Source of the DNA: Brachypodium distachyon | Taxonomy: Eukaryota > Streptophyta > Magnoliopsida > Poales > Poaceae | DNA: 64,000 nt | Assembly (NCBI RefSeq): GCF_000005505.3 | Contig: NC_016133.3 | Location: 3,410,001 to 3,474,000, forward strand | Reading direction: 5' to 3' | The notes under the pieces: generated by a model | The model's database searches: none | What the model saw: only the letters and a program-made list of their open reading frames with translations | What the model was told of the DNA's origin: nothing | Shown here: in pieces, positions 31,962 to 43,416 of the stretch | How positions within the stretch are numbered: the first letter of the stretch is position 1 | Layout: each line of letters starts with the position of its first letter | Translations under genes and position numbers: made by a program

Positions 31962-34900
31962 CTAGCTAAGTGTCCGTGCGTTGCAACGGAGAGATAAACA
32001 TCCTATTACTTAATAAAAAGAAAGACAAACATGAAAGGATTAACATGTTCGGAGTAGTCATTGTATCGGATAACAAGGCATTACTCTTATGTACATGTAC
32101 ATATTCCAAGTACTCGTCGCACCGTGAGAGGAAAACAAATAATGCAATCGACACGTGAACATAACAACAGCAATTTACTGTCCCCGAGGCAATGACGATC
32201 AGGTAATGTGAAATATATGCTACATATTTGACGCCAACAACGATGGACTGTGAGTCGATCCATTACCTGAACATGATGAATCATGAACCAATAAATCCTC
32301 TACAATTGAGGCTCAGCAGAAATTTTGGTACACAAAATGACAGTTGTTGCAGCAATATCACAAGTAGTGGTCTCGGGTATGGAACACATGTACACAACCA
32401 TATTAGTTTGCTTTCTATTTGTACACTGAGCATTTATTTGGAGATGCCCTTCGATCCAATAATACATGTATATCAAGATTTGCACCTAAGGCTGTGCTAG
32501 GGCTGTCATCAACATCAGTATTGCCAAGACAAATAAAGTTCAAATAATCACAAGGCTCATATATATCATAAAGACCTAACAAGGCCCTATATATTGTCTC
32601 GATCATTTGTGTTGTTTTGTTCTACAATATAAGTGAAAAATTGGGTGTGCTCTATCGGGAAAAATTAGGCACAAACAGAGATGCTCAATCGAACCTGCGA
32701 GTAAAGAATTCTTTGTGTAGGAGCACCAGTTGGCTTATCCTCGGGCAACACAGGAAGTACTATGTATGCAGAAAAACTCTCATTCGCCTTAATCTTGTTT
32801 GCAAACTTCAGAATAATTTCAATTGGTACCAAATTGTTAGCCCCTGAAAGACAATGCATGGGATGACTTGTGTGCTCTGAAATCAGACCCTTGTGAAAAA
32901 ACAGAGCAAATCAGACCCTTATGAGGAACAAAGTAACAACACCATGCATGCAATGGACAATTCGTACCATCTCAATGGCATTTCTTTACTGCTCTCATAA
33001 CTTGGCATGAAGATAGTGCTTGATTCGATGAAATTTGTTTGCTTCGTTTTCTGTATCATCAGCCTGAAGGGAAACAGAAGTGTAGTAAGGAACTTGAACA
33101 AGAAAACAATAACTGTAAATTGTAGGCATTTTCAATAGGGGAAACTGTCAGGTAAGCTTATGCTAAGACCCAAACCTGGCCTCAAGCTGCTCCAGCAGGT
33201 GACTTAACTTAAATCCATCAAAGAGGCATACATGATCTCTAGATTATACATAAAATAGCAGAAAAAACAAACATTACATAGTGAGTATAAAACAACCAGA
33301 AATTAAAGGAACAATCCTCGCTTCCGCTTCGCATCGGCAGCGGTTATGCCCTCACGTCAGCATGCTTGTCCCCAACAAAAAAAGCAGGCAACTGTTATAG
33401 CAATACAATAGAAATAGTTGACACCGACCAAATTAAAGGACATGACAATTTTTATCATCGCACACATACTCATGAAACACCTTATTTGCTAATCAGAATC
33501 GAAGCACCATCTGGAAAATAAGTATCAGTAGATTTTACATTGCAGTATGCCCAGAGAAGGTGGCACCAAGACAGAAAAAACTGCCTATTTGTAAAGATAA
33601 AAGAGGATAAGTTGGAAACTAAAAACAACCAAAAGCTAAATACTCAAACCGCCATCTATTCCAGGTAAATGATTAAATACTCCTACCTAATTTTCAAAGA
33701 GGAAAAGAAACACAAAAAACTAACTACTCAACCCTCCATTTAGAAGACTGAAGTTCATGGTTAATTCCACTCTTATTTACAAAAAAGTCATTAGTGCATA
33801 AAGACTGTTACCGAGAAACCATTATTGAAACCTTTTAACATTTTGAAACAAAAATGCATACAAATTACATTTTATATGGACGTTCTTGAGAGCAGTAAAG
33901 AAATGCCTTCATTATGCAAGGGGGAAATAAAACTCTGAATTGAACTACATGAACAGGAAACAAAATCATAATATAACCTCAGCGTAAAATAAAGGCAACA
34001 TAGATGGTGGCATAGCACCACCTAAATAGCTTTGCATCTCTTACAATCACAGTCTCGATATCATGCAATATATGGATTTATGCCAAACTACAAATTTTAA
34101 GGGGGAAAAAGATCAAACAAATTCTAGAAAATAGCCTTGCATATATTGTGGATTTGTGGCAAACTAACGATTCATGAGAAAAAAATAAAGTAATTTTGCT
34201 AAATTGTCCGGCATACATCATACAGCACAGTTAAAATTAATCTTCTTCATGTTTGGGCTTCAAATCGGAATGTGTGTAGCATGTGGAATATTAGCCAAGG
34301 CTCAGTTCACATGGATTGGCTGACAACTGATGTGTCTACGAATCAACGAAGACGGTGATGAGAGGATCTACCTTATTTGTGATTCGGATAAACACGGGGA
34401 GGCGGGTCGCTAGGAGCAGGGCGGGAACTGCAGGTTGCAACTCTGTTGTTTGGTGCCCATGCTGACAATCGGGGCGAGGAGAGAGGAGAAAGCTTGACTG
34501 CATCGTGACGCCGTCGCCGGTGAAGCCGTGCCCGCTCACATCTGGTGCTCCGCAACTCCGGTTCGTCTGGTCAGTGATGCCACGCATCTAGTGTTCCACA
34601 AGCCCGGTAGGCAGGATGGCGGCCGCTGCGACGGACGGCGGCGTCCGTGGTGGAGTGCGAGGGCGAGGGCAGCGGCAGCCGCGGGGGAGGGCGACGACAG
34701 CGGACCGCGGTGGAGCGCGTCGTCGTCGTCCGCGGTGGAGGGCGCCGGCATCGTTTGCGGGGAGAAGACAACGCTGTCTGTTTGGGGGAGAGGTGGGCGG
34801 CATCAGCGCGGTGGAGGAGATGCGGAGGTGCAGGGCAGCAGGGGATCGGATGGAGAGGAGAAGGGGGGATTTATTTTTTCCTTTTTTGTGCCAGAGGAGG

Positions 34901-35000
34901 AGAAACGTGGGCGACTCAGGCGGGACTGGGAGGAGACGAGAGAATGACGGGCTGACGGTCGGATGGACGCACGAACGTCGAAATTAAGTAGCAGTAAAGA
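31962..35000 (-). mobile_element. Probable non-autonomous Helitron (about 3 kb)
   Basis: On the minus strand the 3' end reads CCGTTGCAACGCACGG (a short hairpin), then ACACTTAGCTAG, followed by host T. This is the typical grass Helitron terminus (hairpin, then CTAG, inserted before T). The probable 5' end is near 35000, where the minus strand begins TCTTTACTGCTACTTAATTT, suiting a Helitron TC start. No Rep/helicase was found, so it would be non-autonomous. It contains a GC-rich exon-like block (34330-34950) that may be captured gene sequence. The 5' limit is less certain than the 3' limit. Confidence 0.6.
34372..34945 (-). pseudogene. GC-rich exon-like block inside the Helitron, unidentified
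   Basis: Reading minus, a GC-rich run with several overlapping ATGs (for example 34803 and 34751) ends near 34374 at CACAAATAAG followed by GTAGATCC, a plausible splice donor. The composition contrasts sharply with the AT-rich rest of the element. No protein domain is recognised in any frame. Capture from a host gene is an inference. Confidence 0.3.
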
Positions 35001-35410
35001 AATCTGGAAAAATATAAGTCACACTGGATTTTTATTTTTTGTTGAACCAACGTGACAATTGGAATCAGGGATGGGAATGCTTAGTAGAAAAAAAAGAATA
35101 GCACGAAGAATTAAAATACACCAATAACCACTTGTCCGCTACGGTACAACCAAAACTCCAAAGCTGGTGGCACACGAGCACAATTCTCATTTAAACGGAT
35201 AAAAATTTGACATACAAGGCTGACCGTTGACCACCCAATGGACCCACTTGTTCGTTATAATTTGACTCCCAGCTCACTTTTGGTCCGCAACGCTCGGCCG
35301 CAGGCCCGCAGCCTCTGCATATACCATCCTCTCCCGGAGCTCATCTGTACTACAACTGACTGCAACTCCGAACAGCTCTGGCTTGACTGACGAGCAAAGC
35401 AAGCAAATTA
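35001..35410. other. Promoter region of the 35.4 kb gene
   Basis: AT-rich spacer. CTTGTTCGTTATAATTTGAC near 35250 could supply a weak TATA. The transcript start is not determined. Confidence 0.3.
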
Positions 35411-35737
35411 ATGGAGGACATGGAAGCCGGAGGAGTAGAAGGCACTTCCACGGAGAAGAGGCGTGCAAAGATGGCGCTGGCCGTCGCCGCCACGGCCGCC
35501 GTCGAGCTGACCAACCTGATCTTCTTCCTCCACGGCGACACCACCGAGATCAGTACGGCAGAAGCGCTCGCCGTGCTCTCTGCCTTGGCCGCTTTCATGT
35601 CCGCCTCCCCTGTCCTCATCGGCCGGAGACGGAGCGGAGGAGTCCTGTTGGTCGCTTCCACGGCGGCGCTCCTGCTCGCGTCGGTCGGCACGGTCTTCTC
35701 GCTGCTGCAAGTACGGCGCCCAAGTTTCATCGCCTGA
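35411..35737 (+). CDS. Small hydrophobic (membrane) protein, 108 aa, unknown function
   Basis: The single exon begins with ATGGAGGACATGG after an A-rich leader. The first 20 residues are charged (EAGGVEGTSTEKRRAK). Three hydrophobic segments follow: MALAVAATAAVELTNLIFFL (about 21-40), ALAVLSALAAFMSASPVLI (about 52-70) and GVLLVASTAALLLASVGTVF (about 76-95). The GC-rich codon use is typical of grass coding sequence. The positive patch before segment one suggests a cytosolic N-terminus. I do not recognise a family and cannot assign a function. An opposite-strand open frame overlaps but lacks such structure. Confidence 0.6.
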   Translation: MEDMEAGGVEGTSTEKRRAKMALAVAATAAVELTNLIFFLHGDTTEISTAEALAVLSALAAFMSASPVLIGRRRSGGVLLVASTAALLLASVGTVFSLLQVRRPSFIA

Positions 35738-35971
35738 TGTACATGCAGTTCTTTTCCTCCTCGGCACGGCAAGTGCTAGCTGGTCTCTCAGGGCGCGTCG
35801 TCGTAAAAATGATCTAGTTTTTTGAGAATCATGCGAGGAAATTGTTCGTTGGAGAAGCATTCTTGCTGCCGAATTCAAATTTTGCTCGCTCGCCCCCCTT
35901 GTAGCTTCTTTCGCCGGTCCGGACACCATCAGTCCATCACTTGGAGACTTGGAGCTTGAGGAGCAGCGGCT

Positions 35972-36673
35972 TTTTTCTTTTTCTTTTTTCGAGATCAACG
36001 ATCTGGCTTTATTGATTCGATAGACAAATTACAAAAGATCGATACACGAACGAACACAAATAACAAAGATAGTTAACAAAACTAAAAACTTCATTGTAGT
36101 CCTTCAAAGTAAACTTCTCTTGATTCATCCTTCGCATCTCGATACTTCTTCACGCATTCGTTGACAAAATTGTAGAATACCATGGTTGCACAAGCTGAAC
36201 TAACCTGAGAGGTTTTGAAAAGCCGCATGAGCCGCCCACCTCAAACGGTGAGTACCTAATATCATTGAACGCACCATGGCCGGGATAATACCCTTTGCAA
36301 AACAAGCTGTAAAACTGCTTCTCCGTCGATGAATCCACAAGGAAAAAGACCAGCAACCCGAAAAGACGTGTCGTGAGAACCACTGACTCCATGGCATAGG
36401 TTACAACGCATACACCGGGACGATGAAAGAGCCAGGACACCAATTTTCTAGACGACGGCGTCTCCATCGCCAAGACGCCACCGAGAAGCACACAAAAACC
36501 TAACAAAAGAAGGTAACAAAACTTGATGCCAGACATTTATCCATGGTTCCCCCCGTCCCTTAAGGCCAGATCGGTCGTGAGAGACGAGGGGAACCGCTGG
36601 AGATTAAAATTTCTTCGAAGACAACGGCGGCTAGGGTTTCTCTTAGGAACCGTAACAGAGATCGATTGGCACC
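35972..36673 (-). mobile_element. Poly(A) retroposon (702 bp) with 14-bp target duplication
   Basis: Read on the minus strand, the unit ends in an A-rich tail (AATAAAGCCAGATCGTTGAT then CTCGAAAAAAG...). It is bordered by direct repeats GAGGAGTAGCGGCT (36674-36687) and GAGGAGCAGCGGCT (35958-35971), with one difference. That is the signature of LINE-machinery retroposition. It could be a non-autonomous non-LTR element or a processed mRNA copy. It carries one ORF (36150-36536). Confidence 0.75.
36150..36536 (-). pseudogene. 128-codon ORF of the retroposon, unknown
   Basis: The frame starts MSGIKFCYLLLLGFCVLLGG, which looks like a signal peptide or membrane anchor. It continues with METPSSRKLVSWLFH and FYSLFCKGYYPGHGAF and ends before an AATAAA-containing 3' region and the tail. 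There is no reverse transcriptase or endonuclease motif. It may be the coding part of the copied mRNA; function unknown. Confidence 0.35.
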
Positions 36674-36888
36674 GAGGAGTAGCGGCTAGGTTGCGGTTCC
36701 TAGATGCGCATCCCCCAGCGGCCCAGCCCAAGCTCGCCACGGTGTCCACGCCGCCAAATCACTAAGCTCTAAGGCCCATAGCTCTGCAATTCGGCCCATA
36801 GATCGATTCTTCGATCGCTAAGAGCACTGCAGCCTGCAGGCCCCGGTCGATTGGAATCCCCATCCTTGACGGCTAGACGCCTCCTCAG

Positions 36889-37693
36889 TAGGCTTGGCTA
36901 ACGAGCGCGCTCCGTTCGTTAAGAGCTCGGTTCGTTAAGCGCTCAGATCATTAAGATCGTTAACCTTAACGATCTCAAACAATAGTTTGGCTCGGTTCGA
37001 TAAAAACTCGCGAGCGCTCGTTAAGATCGTTAAAAACTCGTTAACAGAAATAGCTCAAAAGCTAGCTGATCTAAAAAAAATGGCATGACCTATTTGCTTG
37101 GTAAATTCCGACAGCAAACAAATTATATCAAACCGACAGTTAGGTGACAGTGCTATAGAGATTGAAAATAACACTTCAGATGAGCAGTTCAAGTGTTCAA
37201 CACAAGACAGTAGCAAAATAAGGGTCTACTCCAAAGCAGTTCAAGTGTTCAACACAACAGCGGGGGACTGGATAGAGGCAGAGGCAGATCCGGCGGGGGC
37301 GGATCCAGAGTCGGAGGCGACTGGAGGGGACTGGGGAGGGACCGCCGCCGCCAGTTGCTTTGGGTCGATGAGAGAGACCAGAGACGACGCAATCGGGAAT
37401 TCGGGATCGAGTATTCGAGTGTGACGAGAGAGACGACGAGACACGAGAGACTAGAGAGCGAGATGGGCCGCAACCGCAAGGCCTACGAGCGCAAGATGCA
37501 GGTTCCTGGGCTCCTGGCCTCCTGTGCGTGACGAGCTTCATAACGAGCCTAACGAGCGCTCGCTGACTCGCTCGTTAAGATCGTTAACGCTAACGATCTG
37601 AAACTGATGTTCGGTTCCGTTCTTTAACTAACGAACTGAACTCGCGAGCGCTCATTAAAACTGTTAAGCAACCAACTTTTTGTCCAGGCCCTA
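36889..37693. mobile_element. Non-autonomous hAT element (805 bp) with 8-bp target duplication
   Basis: Starts TAGGCTTGGCTAACGAGC and ends TTTTTGTCCAGGCCCTA (read inward TAGGGCCTGGAC). The 8-bp duplication CTCCTCAG flanks it at 36881-36888 and 37694-37701. Both subterminal zones are packed with GTTAAGATCGTTAA-type and GCGAGCGCTCGTTAA repeats. The middle (about 37180-37540) is GC-rich non-transposon sequence and may be captured. It is related to the element at 56778-57245. Confidence 0.88.
37183..37257. repeat. 23-bp direct repeat inside the hAT element
   Basis: The 23 bases beginning AGCAGTTCAAGTGTTCAACA occur at 37183-37205 and 37235-37257, separated by 29 bp. This may be a footprint of an insertion within the element. 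Confidence 0.85.
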
Positions 37694-37701
37694 CTCCTCA
37701 G

Positions 37702-38285
37702 CTCGTTTGTCTCCGGCAGATCGATTCGTCGCTGACAGTCTGGCTCCTAGCCTCATCTGGAGCCTCTGATGTGTTCTGCAATTCCCCATCACGCCCTTGA
37801 TCATCATAGCCGGAAGTTCGTAACAGGCAACTCTCTGTATCTGATCGATCGATTTATCCGTCGATTGTTAATTCTTAAAATATTTATGTAATTACCAGCG
37901 TTCCAATTCTCCTGCTCCGCCACTGAGTCGGGGTATCGTGACCCTGCCATGCTCCAATTCCATGGAAATAAGCACGAATTCCAACGGCATGGAAACAAAT
38001 TAGCGGAGAAATTAAGCTAGCGCGCAGCATGCGAACCAGTTTTTTTTAAAAAAAATCATCAGGCGACCTACCGACAAAACACCGGTCAGAAGTCAGAACC
38101 ACAGAACTGGGTTCTCTCTCTCTCTTGCCTGCTACATAGGCTGCGAAAGCCTGGTCCAAAGCGTGGCATAGGTCCTGTCTCTCGAAATCTTTCTAGTGGC
38201 GTTCTTGACCTGTTGACACGCCTGGCACGTATACAGCTGTGTAACGCAGTAAGCAGCAGAAGTGTCCAGCAAATTACTCTGCGTG
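37702..38285. other. Spacer, no gene seen
   Basis: Mixed sequence with chance ORFs only. Confidence 0.4.
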
Positions 38286-38288
38286 TTA

Positions 38289-38321
38289 TACTAACTCTTT
38301 TTTTTTTGCGAGGTACTAACT
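38289..38321 (-). repeat. Micro-insertion with oligo(A) and 8-bp flanking repeat
   Basis: TACTAACT at 38289-38296 and 38314-38321 flanks a 17-bp insert. On the minus strand it reads CCTCGC followed by ten A and G, nearly the same tail as at 11563-11577. Confidence 0.6.
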
Positions 38322-38538
38322 TTGTTTTATCTGCGTTGCATGGTCTCTCTCGCGGATCACTGCCTGCTGCCTGGCATGGCATCCTGCATGATGCATGCAT
38401 GCAAATGCAGTTGCGTGCACGCTCGCGTATTCTGCTAATTTCTTCGTGCCCCGGATACCACACTGATATACAGCGCCAAATAGTTAATTAAGTGACATAA
38501 AAATTGTATATTCTTCTTTAGTTATCTTGTTTTAGTTA

Positions 38539-38644
38539 CTCCCTTGCATTCACATTAATTGTCTCAAATTTACTCAAATATGAATGTATTTATGTCTAAA
38601 AAATGTCTAGATACATGTAATATATTAATATGGATCGGAGGGAG
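38539..38644. mobile_element. Stowaway MITE (106 bp)
   Basis: CTCCCTTGCATTCACATTAA left end and GGATCGGAGGGAG right end with TA on both sides (38537-38538, 38645-38646). Confidence 0.8.
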
Positions 38645-38811
38645 TAACATCAACCTTTTTTTGGCAGAACGTATATATTCTTCTCTAGTTACTCGATTTA
38701 AAATTAGTAAGCGTCTTCGTTTTTCAATAATCAGCGGGGAGCTTCAAACATTACAAACGCATGTTCTTAACGTCCCTTGAAAAGAGTGTGACGGGTGCTA
38801 ACAAATTAATA

Positions 38812-38876
38812 CGCTGTCCCAAAATAAGTGTAGATTTTATACAAATTTAAGTCATTTATTTTGGGACGGAAGGAGT
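38812..38876. mobile_element. Short Stowaway MITE (65 bp)
   Basis: CGCTGTCCCAAAATAAGTG is mirrored by ATTTATTTTGGGACGGAAGG; TA borders at 38810-38811 and 38877-38878. Confidence 0.75.
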
Positions 38877-38878
38877 TA

Positions 38879-41329
38879 TGGTAATTGGGAATATGTATAT
38901 ATGCCAATTTACCCGGGAGCCAAAACCATATTCATAACTTATATGACATGGTAGGGCAGCCAGCCGGTACACGTGACGTATGTACAGTGCAGATCTGCAG
39001 CGAGCGATACACACGACTTTTCGCCGGATACAATACGTACGCACAGGCACCTGCACGTGGGATGAAACACACGCTACGCGACACCATTTATTTGTTTTCA
39101 GAAAGACCGGCACGTACATAAATACGAACAACTTTTTTATTTTTGCGGGGGAAAATATACGCACAACTTAACTTTTTACGGCGCGCATTCGGATATCCGC
39201 AAAATTTACTGTTGTAAAAACTGGACTTCTCAAGCCGGGTAATTAACTATCTGATACATTCCCCGCGGCAGACGTGGTAAACTATCTTCAAAACATGTCA
39301 CTCAAGAACTCTGAACCCACGATGGACATTTGATCAATGCCATATGTGATTAGCCTAATTAATTACTGGCAATCCTCTCTGAAATATTTGACACTAACAT
39401 TTTTTTACCATATCAGACATTTGAAAGTTTTTTTTGCACGGCTTCGTTAAATCGCAGAAAAAGAATAACGTGATAACATTGTATAAGTGTGAAAAGAATA
39501 TTGCAATGAGTAACGAAATATGTGTGTTGCTACGGACTAAAAGAATACTACATGTTTAAGCCGATGCCACATTTAATCCATATTAGTTTTATCTAATAAT
39601 TTGTGCCAAATCAACAAGTAATACACACACAAAATAATAAGTCCAGACCACTGATGACAATTGAGTCTTTTATATAGGCGTAAACTAGATGTACAAAGCA
39701 TCCTTTATGCTAAGGATAAATGATGTGTTTGTGCCCGAAAAATATAATTATTGGGTAAATCCGAAGAAAAAAAAAAGGTGTATAGATCAACTTATATTGT
39801 TCGCGCGTATATCTCCATTTTCCATGGACATTCATCACTTCTGACGAGCCCGCACGTGCCTAACGTAATGCACTCACTGTTAATAAAACCTTGCGTTGTT
39901 TCTTGGGTGCCTCGATTTTTTTTATCTATAACTTAATTAACGATGCACATATTATGCGATCAATAGTTGCAGAATAATTGGCATGCCACAATTTTAATAA
40001 GGATGGCCAGCTGTGCACTTCTGAAACTAAAATTTGACATGCTAGTTCAGAAAATATGAAACAATCTAATATCTTTCAAGGCCTCTTTGATTTGTTAGAA
40101 GAGTGGAGAGAAATTTAGAAATATGGAAATTTTATTTTTGTTGACACTATTAATCCATTTGATTGAGAGGAAAAAGCAAGAATATTTTTAGTGATATCAG
40201 TTTAAATGGAAAAATCTGGGATTTTATAACAGTTTAGCTATTGATAAGTTCCTGTTTTTTTGTTTCAGACAAGTCGCCATGATTGACCGTTGGATTAACC
40301 CGTGGGAGAAGAAATGATGTAAATGCCACTCAGAGATTAATACAACGGATCTAATGCGTCTATTGAAATTTAATCATTTTTCTTAAAAATCAGGCACTTG
40401 AGATATATCCACATCCTTTTTATAATTCACCCCGACTTTTTTTACTCCTTTGCATAAAAACAAGATAAAAGTTTTCAGTGACGCATAACACTTAAAACTT
40501 TATTTTTGCGGGTGGATTCATGTGTTTTTCTTACTCCTATGAATCTAGAAAATGTATTGCGTTTTCTAAACTTTTTTTCTGCACAAGCATTTATATTACG
40601 ATCTTTAGTTTTTGAGAGTCCCATAAATTAGAAAGTACTCCTTCCACAAGAAAAGAAAAGGTCAGTTACGATCACTAACTCAATGAAGATTTCTTTTAGT
40701 CGACTTAGAAAGATTCACACGCAACACTTGCTTGAAAACTTCGCATTCAAACAAGACTTCCCAACAATCTTCGTGCAAGCTAGCCATCATCCATCCATCT
40801 ACAATCTCCCTCATGTAGCTAGTATACTTTTGCTCCGACAAAGAACCAGCGCGTACGTACATACGTATAGGTTATACGTACACACAGTATACAATACAGA
40901 CCGATCGATGACCTCCGTGGCTCTCCCTCGAGTCTCGAGCTTTGAATTCGACAAATATGGCTCCTCCTTCAGCTGCATTTGCTTCCTTGACCTGTGAAAT
41001 CATCATCCATGATCCAGGCTGAGGTGACATCTCCATACCCTCCCTCGGCAGCATTCAATCAATGCGCGCAGCTATAGATATAGGGTAGTACGTCTGCTGG
41101 CCATGGCAAAGGCAAAGGAAGCGAGAGGAGAGGACAGGGACAGAGAGAGTAGATGATATGATACGAGAGAGAGAGAAGGATTGAGGTGACAACTGAGGTG
41201 ACGACCTTTTTTCTGCAATGTGGAAAAAAGAATCCCTCTTCGATTCAATCTCTCTGACCCACGAGGCTTGATATCATGCATATGGGTCCCATCCCTCCCT
41301 TGTCTCCTCCCCCCACCCCTTTACATAGA
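38879..41329. other. Spacer and upstream region of the ALOG gene
   Basis: AT-rich, with chance ORFs. The stretch 40086-40240 (starting GGCCTCTTTGATTTGTTAG) resembles a worn MITE end without a clear partner. 41100-41330 becomes CT-rich, as in a grass promoter/leader. Confidence 0.4.
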
Positions 41330-42597
41330 GCCCTCCTATCGTCTCCTCCTTTCCTCTCCTTGCTTGTCTGTCTCCCCTCGCCAGCATTTCAGGCAGCTCG
41401 CAACTGCTGCTGTGGTGAACTGGTGATCTTGACCTGCCTTCTTCTTCCTTCTCCTCCTCTGGCCACTTCGTCATCGCCTTCTTCCAGGTGAGTATTCAGC
41501 TTTCAGATTAATTCGCGTGTGTGCTTTCCTTTGATTTGATTTTTTTGATCGAGGTGCTTTCTTTGATTCTTGTTGATTGATTGCGTGGGCTTCCTTTAAC
41601 AGAGGGGTAGTTTTGTATTGGTTCTTGATCTCGGTCGATGATTGATTGTGTTGTAGTACTACTTTGCCTTGTACATAGAGTACATGGATGATGAGATGTA
41701 GTGTAGTATGTGTTCTTCGATCGGATTCTTGATTCTGCACCGAGCGTTTACGTGCTTGAATCTTTGATTTGATGAATCTCATCCCTGTTCGTGTGCTAAA
41801 AAATGGATCGATTTCAAGGGATGGGCGTAGCTAGCATACATGCATAACTAGATCTCTCGCTTTGGGGAATCATGCAAAGATGAACAGATCCGGCCGCCTC
41901 GATTGATGGCTTCTTCTTCCTTTTAAATTGATGGCTTCTTCTTCCTTTTAAATTGATCAGGTTTATTCTTTCCCTCTATGTCAGTTTCTGTATCTTCCCT
42001 GCACCAAGCTAGCAGGAAGACTTGTCTTTGATCTCTACTGTTGCTCTGTCCTAGCTAGGGTTCAGAGCTAGCTAGCCAATTGATCACAGAGCCATGCATC
42101 GGTCACTATCACCGTGCAGCAGGCAGCCTCAGATCAGACTTCTTGCTATGATGCTACTAGGGTCTTCGCTGCAGCTTGTTTCTGTTTTTGCCTTGTCTTG
42201 TGTTGCTCCTTTCCCCTTCTGCATCTCTGCTCTTACTCAGGTTGTGTGTCAGCTCTATCTTTTGCATGCCTGCCACAAAGCTCAGATCTCTCTGATCTTA
42301 AATTACACACGATTGTGTACTGCATATACTTATGCTAGTAGGTGTCAGCGAACCTGAAACCCTAGTTCTTACTGAATCCTGATAGGCATCATACACAGCT
42401 TAAGATTGAACGGAGCTTGGCCAAGAACTGCCAGAGAAACTCACTCTAGCAATAAAGCTGCTTTCCTTTTTGTCGAGTCGTTTGACCATCGGTCAAAATT
42501 AATCGCCATTGTTCATTGTATTTCTACCACTAATTACTGCCATGGCGCCGGTGCAGATCTGAGCTCGAGGAGAAAGGAAGAGTTCGAAACGCCGGCC
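41330..42597 (+). other. 5' UTR exon and leader intron of the ALOG gene
   Basis: A CT-rich leader ends at the donor CTTCCAG/GTGAGTATT (exon end 41487). The acceptor GGTGCAG/ATCTGAG ends at 42556, leaving 41 bases of leader before the ATG at 42598. The intron is about 1.07 kb and contains a 25-bp tandem duplication. The leader start near 41330 is a guess. Confidence 0.55.
41902..41951 (+). repeat. 25-bp tandem duplication in the ALOG leader intron
   Basis: ATTGATGGCTTCTTCTTCCT plus TTTAA occurs twice head to tail. Confidence 0.9.
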
Positions 42598-43416
42598 ATG
42601 GACATGTCCGGCATGGTCGCGGCGGCCGACAGCCCGTCCGGCGGCGGCGGATCGCCATTGCCGCGGCCGAGCAGGTACGAGTCGCAGAAGCGGCGGGACT
42701 GGCAGACCTTCGGGCAGTACCTCCGGAACCACCGTCCGCCATTGGAGCTTTCCCGGTGCAGCGGCGCCCACGTGCTGGAGTTCCTGCGGTACCTGGACCA
42801 GTTCGGGAAGACGAAGGTCCATGGGCCGGGCTGCCCCTTCTTCGGCCACCCGTCCCCGCCGGGGCCCTGCCCGTGCCCGCTGAAGCAGGCCTGGGGCTCG
42901 CTGGACGCGCTCGTGGGCCGCCTACGGGCCGCCTTCGAGGAGCATGGCGGGCGGGCCGAGGCCAACCCGTTCGGGGCCCGCGCCGTCCGGCTCTACCTCC
43001 GCGACGTCCGCGACTCCCAGGCCAAGGCCCGCGGCATCGCCTACGAGAAGAAGCGCCGCAAGAGGAATAGTAATCCCCAGAAGCCGAAGCCGGAGAAGAA
43101 GCAGGAGAAGCCGCCGAACCAGGAGGCGGCGGCTTCGGAAATGGCGAGCGCGGCGGTGGGGGAGATCAGGCCGCCGGAGCTTGTCGCGACGCCGTACCCG
43201 CCCTACTACCTGTTCCCGCATGGACACCTGTTCCAGGGACACTACTTGGCGCCGGCGTCCGGCGAGGGGAGCCATGCGGCCGCGGCGGCGCTGGACGGCG
43301 TCCCTGGAGGCGGCGCCGGAGCCGGGGAAGATATAGTGCTGGTGATGGCGGCGGCGGCGGCGGCCGCCGAGGCGCACGCGGCCGGGTGCTTGATGCCGCT
43401 CTCCGTCTTCAACTAG
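42598..43416 (+). CDS. ALOG-domain (LSH/G1-like) DNA-binding protein, 272 aa
   Basis: The start follows a spliced leader and begins [13 protein letters not shown]. The ALOG domain covers about residues 26-156: [34 protein letters not shown], then the zinc-ribbon insert with likely ligands His75, Cys79, Cys91 and Cys93 ([10 protein letters not shown]...PCPCP), then [38 protein letters not shown] and the nuclear localisation signal KKRRKR (about 151-156). The C-terminus is Ala/Pro-rich. ALOG proteins are plant nuclear factors derived from a recombinase-type DNA-binding fold; rice G1, TAWAWA1 and G1-like genes set spikelet organ identity and inflorescence branching. Which G1-like paralogue this is cannot be settled here. 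The coding exon has no intron, as is usual for the family. Confidence 0.96.
   Translation: MDMSGMVAAADSPSGGGGSPLPRPSRYESQKRRDWQTFGQYLRNHRPPLELSRCSGAHVLEFLRYLDQFGKTKVHGPGCPFFGHPSPPGPCPCPLKQAWGSLDALVGRLRAAFEEHGGRAEANPFGARAVRLYLRDVRDSQAKARGIAYEKKRRKRNSNPQKPKPEKKQEKPPNQEAAASEMASAAVGEIRPPELVATPYPPYYLFPHGHLFQGHYLAPASGEGSHAAAAALDGVPGGGAGAGEDIVLVMAAAAAAAEAHAAGCLMPLSVFN

Noticed and set aside
39500..39560. TGTGTGTTGCTACGGAC as a Helitron 3' end
   Set aside because: No CTAG/CTRR terminus or hairpin follows in either orientation.
42406..42597. Upstream in-frame extension of the ALOG protein
   Set aside because: The extension crosses a good splice acceptor at 42556 and encodes no conserved residues. 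The family starts at the MDM near 42598.
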